Origin: Gadus chalcogrammus
Lineage: Eukaryota > Chordata > Actinopteri > Gadiformes > Gadidae
DNA: 64,000 nt
Reading direction: 5' to 3'
Assembly (NCBI RefSeq): GCF_026213295.1
Contig: NC_079413.1
Span: 15,716,938-15,780,937 of the forward strand
Shown one piece after another: positions 11,126 to 22,001 of this stretch (within the stretch, counting starts at the first letter, position 1; every line of letters begins with the position of its first letter). The notes below the pieces were generated by a model. The model saw only the letters and a program-made list of their open reading frames with translations, was not told the origin of the DNA and made no database searches. A program made the translations under genes and the position numbers.

Positions 11126-11400
11126 ATGTCGAGGATTCACAAGAGGTGTTCTGTTATTGGCTGTATGGACGTCCACAAATCCCTCCATCGTGTCCCAGAG
11201 GAAGAGCGACGTGGATTGATTTCATTTTTGAAGGCGAAGTCCCGGCTACAGTTGGCAAAAACCTGTTGGTCTGCGCTAACCACTTTACGACTGACTGTTT
11301 CTCCAACTTCGGTCAGTACAAGGAAGGATTAGCTGTGAAACTTTATCTGAACGTGGGGTCCCTTCCAACTTTGCGTGGAATACCTGCAGACGAAGGACAT
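11126..11400 (+). pseudogene. THAP-like zinc-finger exon of a transposase, frameshifted
   Basis: From ATG 11126 the frame gives RCSVIGC...LHRVPEEER; near 11205 it slips and the next frame gives WIDFIFEGEVP...LVCANHFTTDCF...GSVPTL-like residues. The C-x4-C ... C-x2-H spacing and FIF/HF motifs are those of THAP-type C2CH fingers that bind transposon ends. The exon stops at a GTAAGT donor (11401). One frameshift inside makes it non-functional as it stands. The downstream exons with catalytic residues are not found between 11401 and 15000. Confidence 0.75.
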
Positions 11401-11651
11401 GTAAGTATACAAATAATTTGCTGTGTGTTTCTTTAGTATATTAGCATGAACTTGTGCGTGTTTGTGGCGTGAGTTTTTCCATTGAAAACGATGAAAGGCT
11501 AGGGAAAGCACATGCTCCAAAGCTACCAAGGATACATTCAGTGAGACAATGGGTGAACTAGATTTTTATAGGTAAACGTTCGCATTGTGGGTAGTTAATG
11601 CAAAGGTGACATAGGGGAGTTGGAGGGACCATCGTGGAGATTGCAAGACAG
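11401..11651. other. Intron-like sequence of the TTAA element
   Basis: Follows the GTAAGT donor of the THAP exon and ends at the TTAA where a second element inserted. I see no gene in it. Confidence 0.4.
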
Positions 11652-11931
11652 TTAAAGGTCCCATGACATGAAAATCTCACTTTATGAGGTTTTCTAACAT
11701 AAATATGAGTTCCCCTAGCCTGCCTATGGTCCCCCAGTGTATAAAACTTGCGTTTGGTGTAAAACGAGCACTAGCTGTTCTGCTCGCCTTTGAAAAAACG
11801 GAGGCTCAAGCGCGCTGATTTGGAATGTCTGTATTCATGACGTCATCAGGAATCTCAGCTCCTCCCCTTACTCTGCCTGGCCCGCCCAGAGACGTTGGCC
11901 CGCCAATGAGACTCGACCGTGCGAGTGCCAA

Positions 11932-11964
11932 GTGTGTGTATGTGTGTGTGTGTGTGTGTGTGTG
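11932..11964 (+). repeat. (TG)n microsatellite
   Basis: About 30 bases of TG repeat interrupted by one TA, within the TTAA-type element. Confidence 0.9.
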
Positions 11965-12867
11965 CACACACTTTAACGCAAGTGTTTCTTGTCGGTTCTT
12001 TGACGTGTCTTGTATTTCCACAACGAGACTGTTGTGGGGGTTATCTGAGCCATGGTTGAGAAGGAATTGGGGGAAAGGAACTTTGGCTTTGACTCGCTGA
12101 AGTACATGAACTGCGTCATGCCGCCGGTTGCCGCGAGGCACCATCGCCCGGCAGCGGGCAGCCGGCAGCAGGCAGCGCCCGGTTCAGTCGACTTCAGGTT
12201 GATGTGAAAGTGGAAGAACCAGAGACGTCGCAGAACCCGACAAAGTCGTTTGTGATTCATAATATCGTCTGGAGGTGCACACAGCTTTTGGCCGTGATAA
12301 TATGTATTAAATGATATAGATTTCTATGTATTATGATATTATTTAGATATAGAGCTCCAGGACTGTAACGCAAGTGTTGTACACTTCCTTGTTATTTGGA
12401 TAACCGTTCTGTCGGACTCGTCTCTGGTATTTCTACAACGAGACTCGTATTGGGGGTTATCTCAGCCAAGGTTGAGAATGAATTGGGGGGAAGGAACTTT
12501 GGCTTTGACTCCCTCAAGAACATGAACCACGACATGGAGGAGAAGGGGATTGTTGGCGGCGAATGTCTCCCGCTTGAGACCCGCTGAGGGACCACCGCCG
12601 GAGGCAGAGGTGCCTAAGCGCTGCCCGGCAACGATCCCTTTCTCCTCCTTGTCGCGGTTCAGTCTACTTCACATTGATGAGGACGTTGAAGAACCAGGAA
12701 CGTCGGAGAACCCAACGCGGTCGTTTGAGATTCATAATATTGGCTCACACAGCTTTTGGCCGTTATAATCAGGGATGCAAACTTGTCACCTTTCGGCGAA
12801 ATTCGCCGTTTTTGTTCCGAAAAAGGTCATTTGTGTGATTCATGGAGATCTGCAATAAAAATATTTC

Positions 12868-12889
12868 GGGGGGGGGGGGGGGGGGGGGG
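12868..12889 (+). repeat. Poly-G tract
   Basis: A run of about 22 G. Such runs can form quadruplexes and are also error-prone in assemblies. Confidence 0.9.
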
Positions 12890-13484
12890 CGTCCAAGTAA
12901 TCGGCGAACGCAAGCTGTCATAAATATTTATTCCAAGCTGGTTCGTTTGGCCAACCCGTGTAATCATGTCATCTTCGGGTCTGTAGCTGCCTTGATGCCG
13001 TACTAGACAGGAGTGACGTTGGTACGCTTCAAAAACGTCAGGCTTTCTAACGTAGGCTGACGTGCTAATGAGAACATTTGTTTGACCGGTTGCCGGTTAT
13101 ATCCGTGTGTTTAATTTGCAGTTGCGGTGTTGTCAGCTTACTGTTACATTAAACTGCAATCAGAAAATGCGGTTATATGCTATAGACCCTATAGTGTCTG
13201 TGGTGTAAAGGCTGGGACGAATTAAAAAATATAAATACACTTTATGTTGAAACTATAGACCGTCCCGATTCGCATTGAAACGGATGGCGCGGTGATTATT
13301 CTTCAAAACGAGATCTGTTAAATTGTGAAAAATAAATCAAACTGTAATCAGCAACACGTTTATATGCTATAGACCCTAGAGTACCTGTGGTATAAAGGCT
13401 GAGACGAATTTCGAATTATAAATATGTACAATCCATAACGTTAGCTCTCTGGCTCATAGCTCAGCGGACTAGAATACCTCCTAG

Positions 13485-13655
13485 AATCATTGCCTGTTGG
13501 CCGGAAACGGAAATGGGGGCTGTTTACGTTTGGTTGTAGTCTTTTCGCTCGGTTCTCCGACTCAACAGTAGGGATAGAACCGAGCGAAAAGACTACAACC
13601 AAATTGGAACTACAACGAAACTAGTTCCCTTTCCGCTTCCGGCCAACGAGCAATG
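13485..13655. repeat. Foldback (inverted repeat) MITE-like hairpin
   Basis: TTTGGTTGTAGTCTTTTCGC pairs with its inverse around 13577-13605, and TTGGCCGGAAACGG pairs imperfectly with CCGCTTCCGGCCAA. The arms span about 170 bases with a short loop near 13560-13575. Confidence 0.8.
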
Positions 13656-13965
13656 AGTCTTCCAACAGAAATCGCTAAATGTACAATAAAACACGATAGA
13701 AACTGTATTTCGCTACGATGCTTGATTCAACCACTCTATTTCATCCTGACAAATCACGAAGTGGGCTCGATGTTCAAAATACCGAAAAAAAATAATAGCT
13801 CACAGCAACATATTGAAAAAAAGAACTATGAACTAGTTCATTTTTTGGAACTGTGAACTTAGTTCAAATCTTTGAATTATGAACGCTGAACTGAACTAGT
13901 TCATTTTAAAATTTGTGAACTGAACTTTGAACTAGTTCACGTAGAAAGTGAACTATCCCAACACT

Positions 13966-14150
13966 ATGTGTGTGTATATATTGTGTGTATATATATATGT
14001 GTATATATATATATATATAATATATATATATATGTATGTATGTATGTATGTGTGTGTGTGTATGTGTATGTGTATGATATGAATTATATATATGAATATA
14101 TATATATATTATATATGATATGAATATATATATATGATAATATATCCGCG
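13966..14150 (+). repeat. Compound (TG)/(TA) microsatellite
   Basis: Long alternating TGTA and TATA blocks. Open frames seen here on the minus strand are an artefact of the dinucleotide repeat. Confidence 0.92.
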
Positions 14151-14802
14151 AGGGGGTTTGGGTCCTTGTCACCTTTTTCACCCCTGATGAGTTTGCACCC
14201 CTGTATAATATATTTTATATGATATAGATATCTATGTAGGCTATATGATGATATAGAGCTCCAGGAATCCCGTGTGTTCTAGAATATTTACAGAACACGG
14301 CTAAAGGCTGTGGCGCCTCGCCATTGCGATACATCCACTGTAAACAGAGCGCATGGTACCGTGGCTGCAAGCGCTCAGGGCCACACCCCCACCCTCCTCC
14401 TTGACCCGCCTCGCTCCTCCTCATTTGCATTATAGATACAGACACCAAAACAGCGCATTTGGGGGAAGCTCAATGTGCGACTGGCTCGGAGTGGCTGTAA
14501 CTGCACCACGGCTGAATTTCGGGAACGTCTTTGAATACTGTGTTAGTTGCCAACTAATACCTATATTAAAGAATACATAAAATAGCATGTCATGGGACCT
14601 TTAACGGAATCTACATAACAAAGAAGTCATTCGATAGACATGGCCTGAGTATCAGATTTCTTGGCTACAATGGCAATTCAAATACCAACGAAGCTCCCAT
14701 CCAGAGAGAGGAAGGGACGTATCTAAAGGTACAGCGAGAATGTGTATACAAGTGAATAGCAATTATATATACACGGTGAATATAATTTGTATATTATAGT
14801 TA

Positions 14803-15048
14803 GGCAGTGGCTATTCGTACGGCGACCGAGCTTGTCACGTGACCGCTGCTTGGCGCTAACCCTAACCGGGCCGACCGTAATTATAGTAATTAATTATAGT
14901 ACCCTATAATTACCCTAAGTAACCCTAACCCTTACCCTAACCCTAACCATAACCTGCCGTGAAAATAGACTAATGCAGTATTTTTACGGCGCGCCGTACG
15001 AATAGCCTAATTGCTTTTCTTACGGTCGCCGTACGAATAGCCACTGCG
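14803..15048. mobile_element. hAT-like MITE containing telomere-like CCCTAA repeats
   Basis: Tips GCAGTGGCTATTCGTACGGC and its near-perfect inverse. The 9 bases TTATAGTTA occur on both sides (14794-14802 and 15049-15057). The middle carries a run of CCCTAA and near-CCCTAA units (about 14918-14950). No coding capacity. Confidence 0.88.
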
Positions 15049-15129
15049 TTATAGTTATGCTTGATATTTAAACGACAGAGCTATATATGCACAATAAGGT
15101 TGACGCCTCTTTTTTTTTTTGCGAAGAAG

Positions 15130-16674
15130 CACGCATGATGGGATAACAACCCGTATCTTCTGCCCAAGGAAGCCCCAGCACCAGCTCACAACATTTCTGT
15201 TGGCTAAATACCTGTAACGACTGAGAAAATGTAACATTGTTAGTCAACAGGTTCTACAATGTCAACATCTGTGTTCACATTTTCTCATTGAATTCAGTGA
15301 ATTCTTCACTTATACTGTATTTAGATGCACAAATATTCATGACTGCGTTCAATAAATGTTTATTGTATCAGTACATATCTGCTTATGAAAAAATTGGCTA
15401 TATTAAAATATGATGTGAAATTGTGGCTTTGGCTGACTTTATTTAGTTTATTGTGTATGAACAGTCAAGTAGGTTATTATATGTAAAACTCACTGCTCTA
15501 TCCCCCGTAGTCGCAAAGGACCGTAGTCAGCTCTGTAGATGTTGCATGCGTTCTGCAGCGAGAAACATTCAGACAAACCGGTTCTAAACCTGGATGGTCA
15601 TCATGCAGGGAGGCCTTTCATCCAGCTGTTCCAGCCGTCTTGTAACCTATTATGGATAACACGAGGTGAGTATCTGCAGTGGCATGTTATCAGAAATCAT
15701 GCACTGCAAACAAGTGTAGGTAAGGTTTAGGTAGCTGCTAATGTTACCTGAGGCACCTCCTGACAGCATAAGTTCTCCGGCTCTGACTGCATTGTGGCAC
15801 AATTTCCACATGTGCACCTATACAAACAAATACAAATAAATCATGCATGCATAATGCTAAATAAATAAACCTGGCATACCAGTATTTGCAACTAATAATA
15901 GCTCCCACGTCTGAGATTGGTGCGTGCTCCAGGTGGACACATTTTCCTAGCCTGAGTTGAATGTCCAGTAGCGCTAGGCATTCTCAAGATTACAACACAT
16001 CTGGTTGACATAATTTCACGTTTTGTGAAATAGAATATAGTTATAACTAGTGTAAATTCAATAGGCTTACTATATAATCGCCTAGCTTTTAAAGATGGCT
16101 ACTAGATACTTATAATTAATTCATTTGCACTATTAACATGACATATTTACCAAAAGCACCTTACCATGCATACTGAAACACGGCTGGCCCCCGCAAGCGT
16201 CTGATACAAGCGTATGAACCCAACGCAGACTATTCATAATATTTGAATGAACACGGAAGAGGCAGTGAATGTAGTATCCTATTGATTAGACAGCGATTCA
16301 GTCACTGTCAGAGTGTGAGGAGAGTTGACGGACAAGATGGCGGTTGACCTAGTTTCAAAGTTTATAGGCCTACAGTTTATACTCGGTAATACTGGTGTTG
16401 ACGCAAGTGTATTACTCGGTGTGAAAATGTCCACATCGCGGTAACCCTAATGTCTTCTATATATCTAGTGCCAGCAGTTAGCGTCAAACTTATACGGCAA
16501 AATCAGACAATGACGTTGAAAAGTTCCTTAAAAAATAGAAAGTTTTTCTATGACTAACCATTCAGAAGCATCCTGCTGAATTCTCGGAGTCTGGGGTTCT
16601 GCAGGAGCCTCCTCTCCTTCTTCAGGATCCGATTCAGGTTCGAACATATAGGGTTGAACCACTGAAGCTGCCAT
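15130..16674 (-). pseudogene. P2X7 C-terminal-domain (P2RX7_C) protein, four exons, frameshifted
   Basis: Minus-strand exons: 16674-16559 (ATG; acidic MAASVVQPYMFEPESD...), 15817-15748 (WCTCGNCATM...NLCCQE), about 15647-15505 (RRLEQLDERPPC, then HPGLEPVCLNV, LQNACNIYRADYG) and about 15235-15130 (YLANRNVVSWCWGFLGQKIR, VVIPSCV). The first two introns keep GT-AG and phase. Order and spacing match the P2RX7_C ballast domain of P2X7 receptors: W-C-x-C-G-x-C, E-x-x-C-C, an aromatic AYR-W-G block and I-P-S-C. In P2X7 this domain binds zinc and guanine nucleotide; its role in a transposon is unknown. Exon 3 has a small frameshift. There are no membrane segments, so this is not a channel. Confidence 0.8.
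15831..16557. other. Intron of the P2RX7_C-type gene
   Basis: Between the GT donor at 16558 and the AG acceptor at 15818 (minus strand). AT-rich with no open frame or repeat that I recognise. Confidence 0.45.
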
Positions 16675-16954
16675 GTCCGCTACTTTCACATGCTACGCTG
16701 CACTCTCTCCGTAACCATGGTATCAGTTTGTTAGAAGGGCGTGTCCAAATGCACTGAGCAGGGTGCCTCATTTGCATTGAAGCTACACCCCCTGAAACAG
16801 CGCATTCTGAAAGGGACTGAACCAGAGGGAATAGCGGTAGGCGAGATTTTTTTTCCTAAAAGTTATTTCAAGCAAACAGCTTCAAAAACACGTTTTTGGA
16901 ACCTCAAATGCTATGTTTACTTGCTGTGAAAATAGCATAATATGTCACTTTTAA

Positions 16955-17145
16955 GAAACTGGACATTTAAATGAATTTATTTAGAAGTATGGATCTGCAC
17001 CCCCCAACCCCCCTCTGTGTTGTATTTTGTATTGTCCTGTGAGTTTGTTGTCTTGTGGTGTATGTATATGTTGTCTGTGATTGTTTTGTGCAAGAAAATA
17101 ATGAAATTATTATTAAAAAAAAAAAATCAATCAATCAATCAACCA
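16955..17145 (+). mobile_element. LINE 3' tail with poly-A and (TCAA)n end
   Basis: Ends in AATAATGAAATTATTATT, a run of A and several TCAA units (17117-17142). It could be the 3' UTR of the L1 seen at 9381-10640, with the TTAA element inserted between; this cannot be proven here. Confidence 0.5.
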
Positions 17146-17173
17146 GAGGTCCCAGCCCTGAGGTTCCCACCGG

Positions 17174-19620
17174 CAAGGCCGGATTATCCATATATACAGT
17201 CGGGCGAGTGCCCTGGGGCACCAGCCAAATTGAGCCAATTTTGGTGCCGCACCAAATGATCAGGACAATGACTAAAGCCTTAACCTATTTTTGTTATATT
17301 TTAAATATTTTATATCGGCATAATATACTAGTAGAGATAAAAACACATACAAAATGATCCACTGATAGGATTATTAATAAAAAAAAAACCTGTTATTTGG
17401 GTGTAGGGCCCCCCTCCCCCCATCATGGACGAGTCCACAATAACGCAGCGGCAGTGGCGCGAAATTATATGTAAACAAAAAATTCAAAAATGGACAGGGT
17501 TCAGCAAAGCGGTTTCGCAAAAAGAAAGCTAAAAAAAGAGAGAATTGCGACACTTAGCCGCAATTCAAAATGTCCCATCAATCGGAAACTTTTTTATGCG
17601 CAAACCAACCAGCAACGATGCTAACGTTAATGAAGCTCTGACAGACACGGCTTCTGTCGTGAAAGGAGGCAGTCAGGACGAGGGTGATCGGGAGGACGAG
17701 GTGGTCCATGCAGATGTAACGGACGATCGGCAGCCGCCGGAGGATTTAACCATCTCATCAGACCCTGGACTATGGGGAGACATCACGGAGGAACTTGTCG
17801 AAATGGCTATTTCTAAAGGTGCTGCTGCCTTCCAGAACAGGGCTCCCAAATACCCGGCATCTGTGCGGGACATTGGTCTTGGAGGTAAAACGCGGGCTCT
17901 TACAAATGATTGTTGCATTGTTGCCTGCCAAACAAGGAGGTAGTGCCAAGAGATGGGTTGATTTATTCACCATCCGCAGGTATGGTCTACTGTTTTGCCT
18001 GTAAACTGCTTTCATCACAGGCACAGCATAATGCTTTTACGTCTGGTTTCTGTGACTGGAGACATCCTGAGCGTATTTCGGACCAGGAGAAGAGCGCAAA
18101 CCATCAGCACAGCATGCTTGCTTTACTGCGCAGATCGAGCAATGTGGGCACAGTGGATGCGTCGCTCAGGCGGCAGCAAGATGCGGAGGGGAAATATTGG
18201 AAGGAGGTTTGAGACGCATTGTGGCTGTCATCAAGTTCTTGATTGAGAGAGGCTTGGCATTCAGGGGTGAAAATGAGCTTTTTGGCTCATCAAGTAATGG
18301 CAATTACGTCGGACTTTTGGAACTCATTGCACAGTTAGATCCGTTTTTAAAAGAACACATAGAGAAGTATGGCCAAAAAGGAAGAGGCACAACATGTTAC
18401 TTGTCATCTACTGTGTGCTACTACTAGCTACTAGCTACTGCTCAACGACTACTGGAATCTCTGCATTTGTTTGTGGCCTCAGTCAGAGATAAATTTCCTA
18501 TGTTTGAAAATGCTGCTCGGGAAGTGAAAGGTGTGACGCACAACTATCACCATGAGACGCAGCGGGGGAGAAAGAGAAAAGCGTTCGCAGATGAGTCAAC
18601 AGAGAATGATACAGTGCTTACCGGGAGTGATCAGTTCAAAGTGGAATGCTACACTGTGATCATTGCCAGGTTTCTGTCATGTCTAGCGAAGCGCACTGAC
18701 GCATACAGGGAGCTAAACGGCCTGTTTGGTGTGTTGTTCGATACGGACATTGACAGTGATAGTGTGCGTAAACGTGCAGCTGCGCTCTCCTCCACATATC
18801 CAGACGATTGACAACAGCATTAGCGATGAACTACTTCAGTTCAAAAACTTTGTGCGGGAGGAGGCAACCCGTTCACCTGAGGAGATGCTTCAAATAATCT
18901 GAAAAAATGGCATACAGACAACCCCGGCGTGTTCGTTGCATTAGGCTGTTCTAACCCTGCCAGTACTAACTGCGAGGGCGAGAGATCCTTCTCTCAACTA
19001 AAAAGGGTTAAAAATGAACTAAGGACAACCATGGGACAGAAGCGTCTGTCTGCCCTCTCCCTGATGGCCATTGAATCGGAACTGGTTAAACAAATGGACT
19101 TTGAGGATCTGCTGAACGACTTTGCCAGCAGGAAAGTGAGAAAGAAGTTATAAAGGTAAGGTATTTCTATCTGCTTTTTTGCTGCCATTTGACGCTGGGG
19201 TTGTGTTGCGCTATCTGCTGCTGTGACTGTCAAAAAGGTGTGGGGATTGCACTGTTCATTTCAGTAGGCGATGTATTACTGCTGATAAAAAAAAACAGGT
19301 TCTTATTCTTATGTGTGTGCAACAGTTGTTATTGTGTTTATGGTTTTGCATTTCTCGGTCATTATGATGGAAATATTCATATTCATCATTACGTTGTATG
19401 GTGATGGGGGTTGCATTCGATTTGAGCATCAGTGTAAGTCAGTTTCAGGATATTGGTTGGATCTAAATTTTTATGTAGTATGTGTGGTGAGTTGTTTACT
19501 TTCTTGTAAATCTGTGGCCTTATGCCATAGTGAATTTCATTTTTTTTGTGTAAAGCTGACGGACACGGGCACTTCATGTTAAGTCACCCTGGGGCACCCT
19601 AAGGGGTTAATCCGGGCCTG
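17174..19620 (+). mobile_element. hAT element with TSD in the Gmr1-like element
   Basis: Tips CAAGGCCGGATTA (left) and inverted CAGGCCCGGATTA (right), with a near-perfect 8-bp duplication CCCACCGG/CCCACCGT (17166-17173 and 19621-19628). Encodes a decayed ZMYM-type transposase. Confidence 0.9.
17545..19153 (+). pseudogene. hAT transposase (ZMYM1-like) with internal deletion and frameshifts
   Basis: Pieces in order: N-terminal acidic region and TTF-type finger (17545-18212, with a frame change near 17915; YCFACKLLSS and WRHPERI are recognisable), the start of the RNase H fold (18197-18427, ending GRG), then a jump to the C-terminal half (18467-18811) and the hAT dimerisation block NCEGERSFSQLKRVKNELR at 18929-19153. 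About 300 residues of the catalytic core are missing between the second and third pieces. Family function: cut-and-paste transposition. This copy is inactive. Confidence 0.82.
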
Positions 19621-20870
19621 CCCACCGTGGAGGACTTCCCCCTCGAGCAGTCTCGTGACGCCACATTGAGCTCAGCCTACGTCCAGGTGATAGTTATTAA
19701 TGGGAGTCGGGTCCGGTCAGACGCAGCGCTGACTTACCCACACTTTATGGTGGTTAGGGATAGGCTTTATCGGGTGAGTCGTGACACCCAGAGTGAGGAA
19801 GTTATCACCCAGTTGCTGGTACCCAGGAGCTGCCGGGAAATGGTTTTCCAGGAGGCGCATTATAACCAAATGGCGGGCCATTTGGGGTACGATACGACAA
19901 TTAACCAGATAATGACCTGGTTTTATTGGCCGGGGATTCGGGCGGAGGTGGTGCGCATCCTGCCCCGAGTGCCAGTTGGTGAAACCCCCGGCCGTCCCCA
20001 GGGCTCCCCTACGGCCCCTTCCTCTGGTGGAAGCCCCCTTCGACCACATTGGCATGGACATTATCGGGCCATTAGAACGTTCCGCACACGGGTATCCATT
20101 TGTGTTAGTCCTGACCGACTACACAAACCGATATCCGGAAGCAATTCCGTTGCGCAACATCTCCGCAGAGAGTGTTGCGCAGGCGTTGTCTCATGTCATA
20201 TCGCGGGTGGGAATCCCGAAAGAGATTCTCACTGACCAGGGCACCAATTTCATGTCACGCACGATTAGGGTACTTTACGGGTTGTTGAAGGTCAAGGCCA
20301 TTCGCACAAGCGTCTATCACCCAGCCAAGGACGGCTTGTGTGAGAGGTTTAACCGGACGTTAAAGTCCATGATCCGTAAGTTCGTACAAGAGGTTGCTCG
20401 AAATTGGCATCAATGGCTAGACCCTCTGTTGTTTGCAGTGCGGGAAGCGCCCAAGGCTTCCACAGGGTTTCCCCATTTGAGTTACTTTATGGGCGCAAGC
20501 CCAGGGGCGTCCTGGACCTCATTAAAGAAAACTGGGAGGAGGGGTCCAGTGACATCAAAAACGAAATCCAGTATGTCTTGGACTTGCGTGCAAAGCTTCA
20601 CTCACTAGGGGTATTGTCACCTGAGCACTTGCACCGAGCCCTGGAGAGTCAGACGCCTGTACGACAGATGGACTAGATTACGCAATCTCACCCTGGGGGA
20701 CAAGGTCCTCGTACTGTTGCCCACCTCTAGCACCAAATTACTCGCGAAATGACAAGGGCCCTTCGTGGTCACGCGGCGAGTCAGGGACGTGGATTACTCG
20801 TAGCGCGTTCGGACAGGGGCGAAAACAAGCAGGTCTACCATATCAACCTCTTTAAGAGGTGGAACGATGT
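19621..20870 (+). pseudogene. Ty3/gypsy integrase (Gmr1-like), frameshifted
   Basis: Zinc-binding HHCC domain: H-x-H at HYNQMAGH (about 19858-19880) and CPEC just after 19960 in the next frame, so a frameshift lies near 19955. Core: first acid in GMDIIGP, second in LTDQGTNF, third in GLCERFNRT, all present (20050-20370). Then a GPY/F-like region and VYHINLFKRW at about 20835-20865. The enzyme joins cDNA to host DNA. Further slips occur at about 20460 and 20680. Confidence 0.85.
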
Positions 20871-20989
20871 GGTCCCTGTCGCGTTTGCGTCCACGCTGCT
20901 GGAGAGAGAAGAGCTCGGGCCGGAAGTCCCGGGCCCAGGTCCCATCCCTCCGGTAGGTCCGGGTGAGAACCTCTCAGGGAGTCAGGTGC

Positions 20990-21790
20990 GGGACGTTGCC
21001 GACCTGCAACTCCGGTTCGCCGATGTCTTTTCGCCCCTGCCCGGTCGCACCCCGTTAATTACTCACAACATCGAGACGCGGTCGGACACGCCCCTACAGG
21101 CTGCCCGTCCACAAACAAGATGTGGTGCGGCGCGAATTAGCAACCATGTTAGAGTTGGGCGTGGTCGAAGAGCCTCACAGTGACTGGTGCAGTCCCGTCG
21201 TGCTTGTGGGGAAGCCGGATGGGTCTGTCCGGTTCTGTGTGGACTATTGTAGGGTGAACGCGGTGTCGAAGTTTGACGCCTACCCAATGCCTCGGATCGA
21301 CAAGCTCGTGGACTGGCTTGGCATGGCCACCTATTACACGACTCTGGACTGCACGAGGGGCTACTGGCAGATTCTGCTGTCTCCAGCAGCCCGGGAGAAA
21401 ACGGCCTTCTCCACTCCGCTCGGTCTATACCAATTCAAGGTGCTTCCGTTCGGGCCACGTTTCAGCGACTGATGGACCGGGTGTTACTGTCCCACGTTGC
21501 GTATGCTGCTGCCTACATTGATGACATCGTCATCTATAGTGGAACGTGGGAGCAGCATGTGTGGCAGTTGGTGGCCGTCCTTCTGTCGCTGAGACGGGCG
21601 GGGCTCACGGCCAACCCGAGGAAGTGCGTGACCGGGCGGAGGGAGATCCAGTATCTGGGGTACCACCTGGGGGGGGGCGAAGGTCCGGCCACAGGTCGCT
21701 AAGACCGCGGTGGTCGCCGCCTCCCCTTGGCCCAGGACCAAGAAGGAGGTGAGGCGGTTCTTGGGGCTGGCAGGGTACTACCGGCAGTTT
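20990..21790 (+). pseudogene. Ty3/gypsy reverse transcriptase (Gmr1-like), truncated
   Basis: Linker ending FADVFSPLPGRTPLI, then after a slip at about 21110 the fingers region (GVVEEPHSDWCSPVVLV, RFCVDYCRVNAVSKFDAYPMP), TLDCTRGYWQI, and after another slip near 21465 the active-site motif AAAYIDDIVIYS (about 21508-21540), then FLGLAGYYRQF. It ends at 21790 before RNase H. The catalytic aspartates are kept but the frame is broken three or more times. Confidence 0.85.
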
Positions 21791-22001
21791 GAAGTTCTCT
21801 GATGTTCTTCCCAGACCTACACCCTAGCCATCCATCATGCATATCTGAAAATCAGGCCTCTCTTTAATATGACAAAACGTTATGAGAGAAATGCGTGTTA
21901 ACTTTTTGTTATCTCATAAGCGGCGTGGTGCCGGCTCCTTTTGACCCCAGACTCTCCCCCCAGTGACTCATTCCCTCAGCAGCTCCTTCCTGTAGACACC
22001 A
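21790..22001. other. Unassigned sequence between the gypsy fragment and the tandem duplication
   Basis: No gene, recognisable repeat or long frame. It may be original host flank of the IFI44-like locus. Confidence 0.3.

Larger units (their letters stand above)
12770..14203 (+). mobile_element. hAT-like non-autonomous element, AT-rich
   Basis: Left tip CAGGGATGCAAACTTGTCACC, right tip inverted CAGGGGTGCAAACTCATCAGG. TATAAT is present on both sides (12764-12769 and 14204-14209), so the duplication is 6 bases or a decayed 8. Inside are a poly-G tract, an internal direct repeat (13145-13230 and 13330-13425 share ATATGCTATAGACCCTA), a foldback (13485-13655) and TA/TG microsatellites. No transposase. 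Confidence 0.75.
11656..14600 (+). mobile_element. Second TTAA-target element nested in the first
   Basis: Left tip AGGTCCCATGACATG after TTAA (11652-11655), right tip inverted CATGTCATGGGACCT before TTAA (14601-14604). No transposase. Internal parts are duplicated (about 11985-12260 and 12370-12750 share GGTTGAGAA...GGAACTTTGGCTTTGACT). Homologous right halves occur at 22225-22768 and 25461-26004, so this is a high-copy non-autonomous family. It contains the insertion at 12770-14203. Confidence 0.85.
10846..16950 (+). mobile_element. TTAA-target (Kolobok-like) transposon with THAP and P2RX7_C genes
   Basis: Left tip AGGGGACATATTATG follows TTAA (10842-10845); right tip, inverted, is AAAGTGACATATTATG followed by TTAA (16951-16954). 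TTAA duplication, A-G-G-rich TIR and a THAP-like DNA-binding exon fit the Kolobok superfamily (inference). Coding remains: a THAP-like exon (+, 11126-11400) and a spliced P2RX7_C-type gene (-, 15130-16674), tail to tail. The DDE catalytic core is not seen, so it is an internally deleted derivative. Younger insertions lie at 11656-14600 and 14803-15048. Relatives of its ends lie at 46600-46937 and 53930-54125. Confidence 0.8.
17146..21790 (+). mobile_element. Gmr1-like Ty3/gypsy retrotransposon, integrase before reverse transcriptase, truncated
   Basis: Coding similarity runs from about 17146, is interrupted by a hAT at 17174-19620, resumes at 19621 with integrase and then reverse transcriptase, and stops at 21790. 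Integrase, a short linker and RT follow each other without a break in homology, so the copia-like order is original. Gmr1-type gypsy elements of fish are known for this order. Neither LTR is present, and several frameshifts show decay. Confidence 0.82.

Noticed and set aside
13906..14181. Minus-strand frame of His-Thr and Tyr-Ile repeats
   Set aside because: Pure translation of TA/TG microsatellite.
14880..14955. True telomere end
   Set aside because: CCCTAA units are few, imperfect and enclosed by MITE tips with target duplication.
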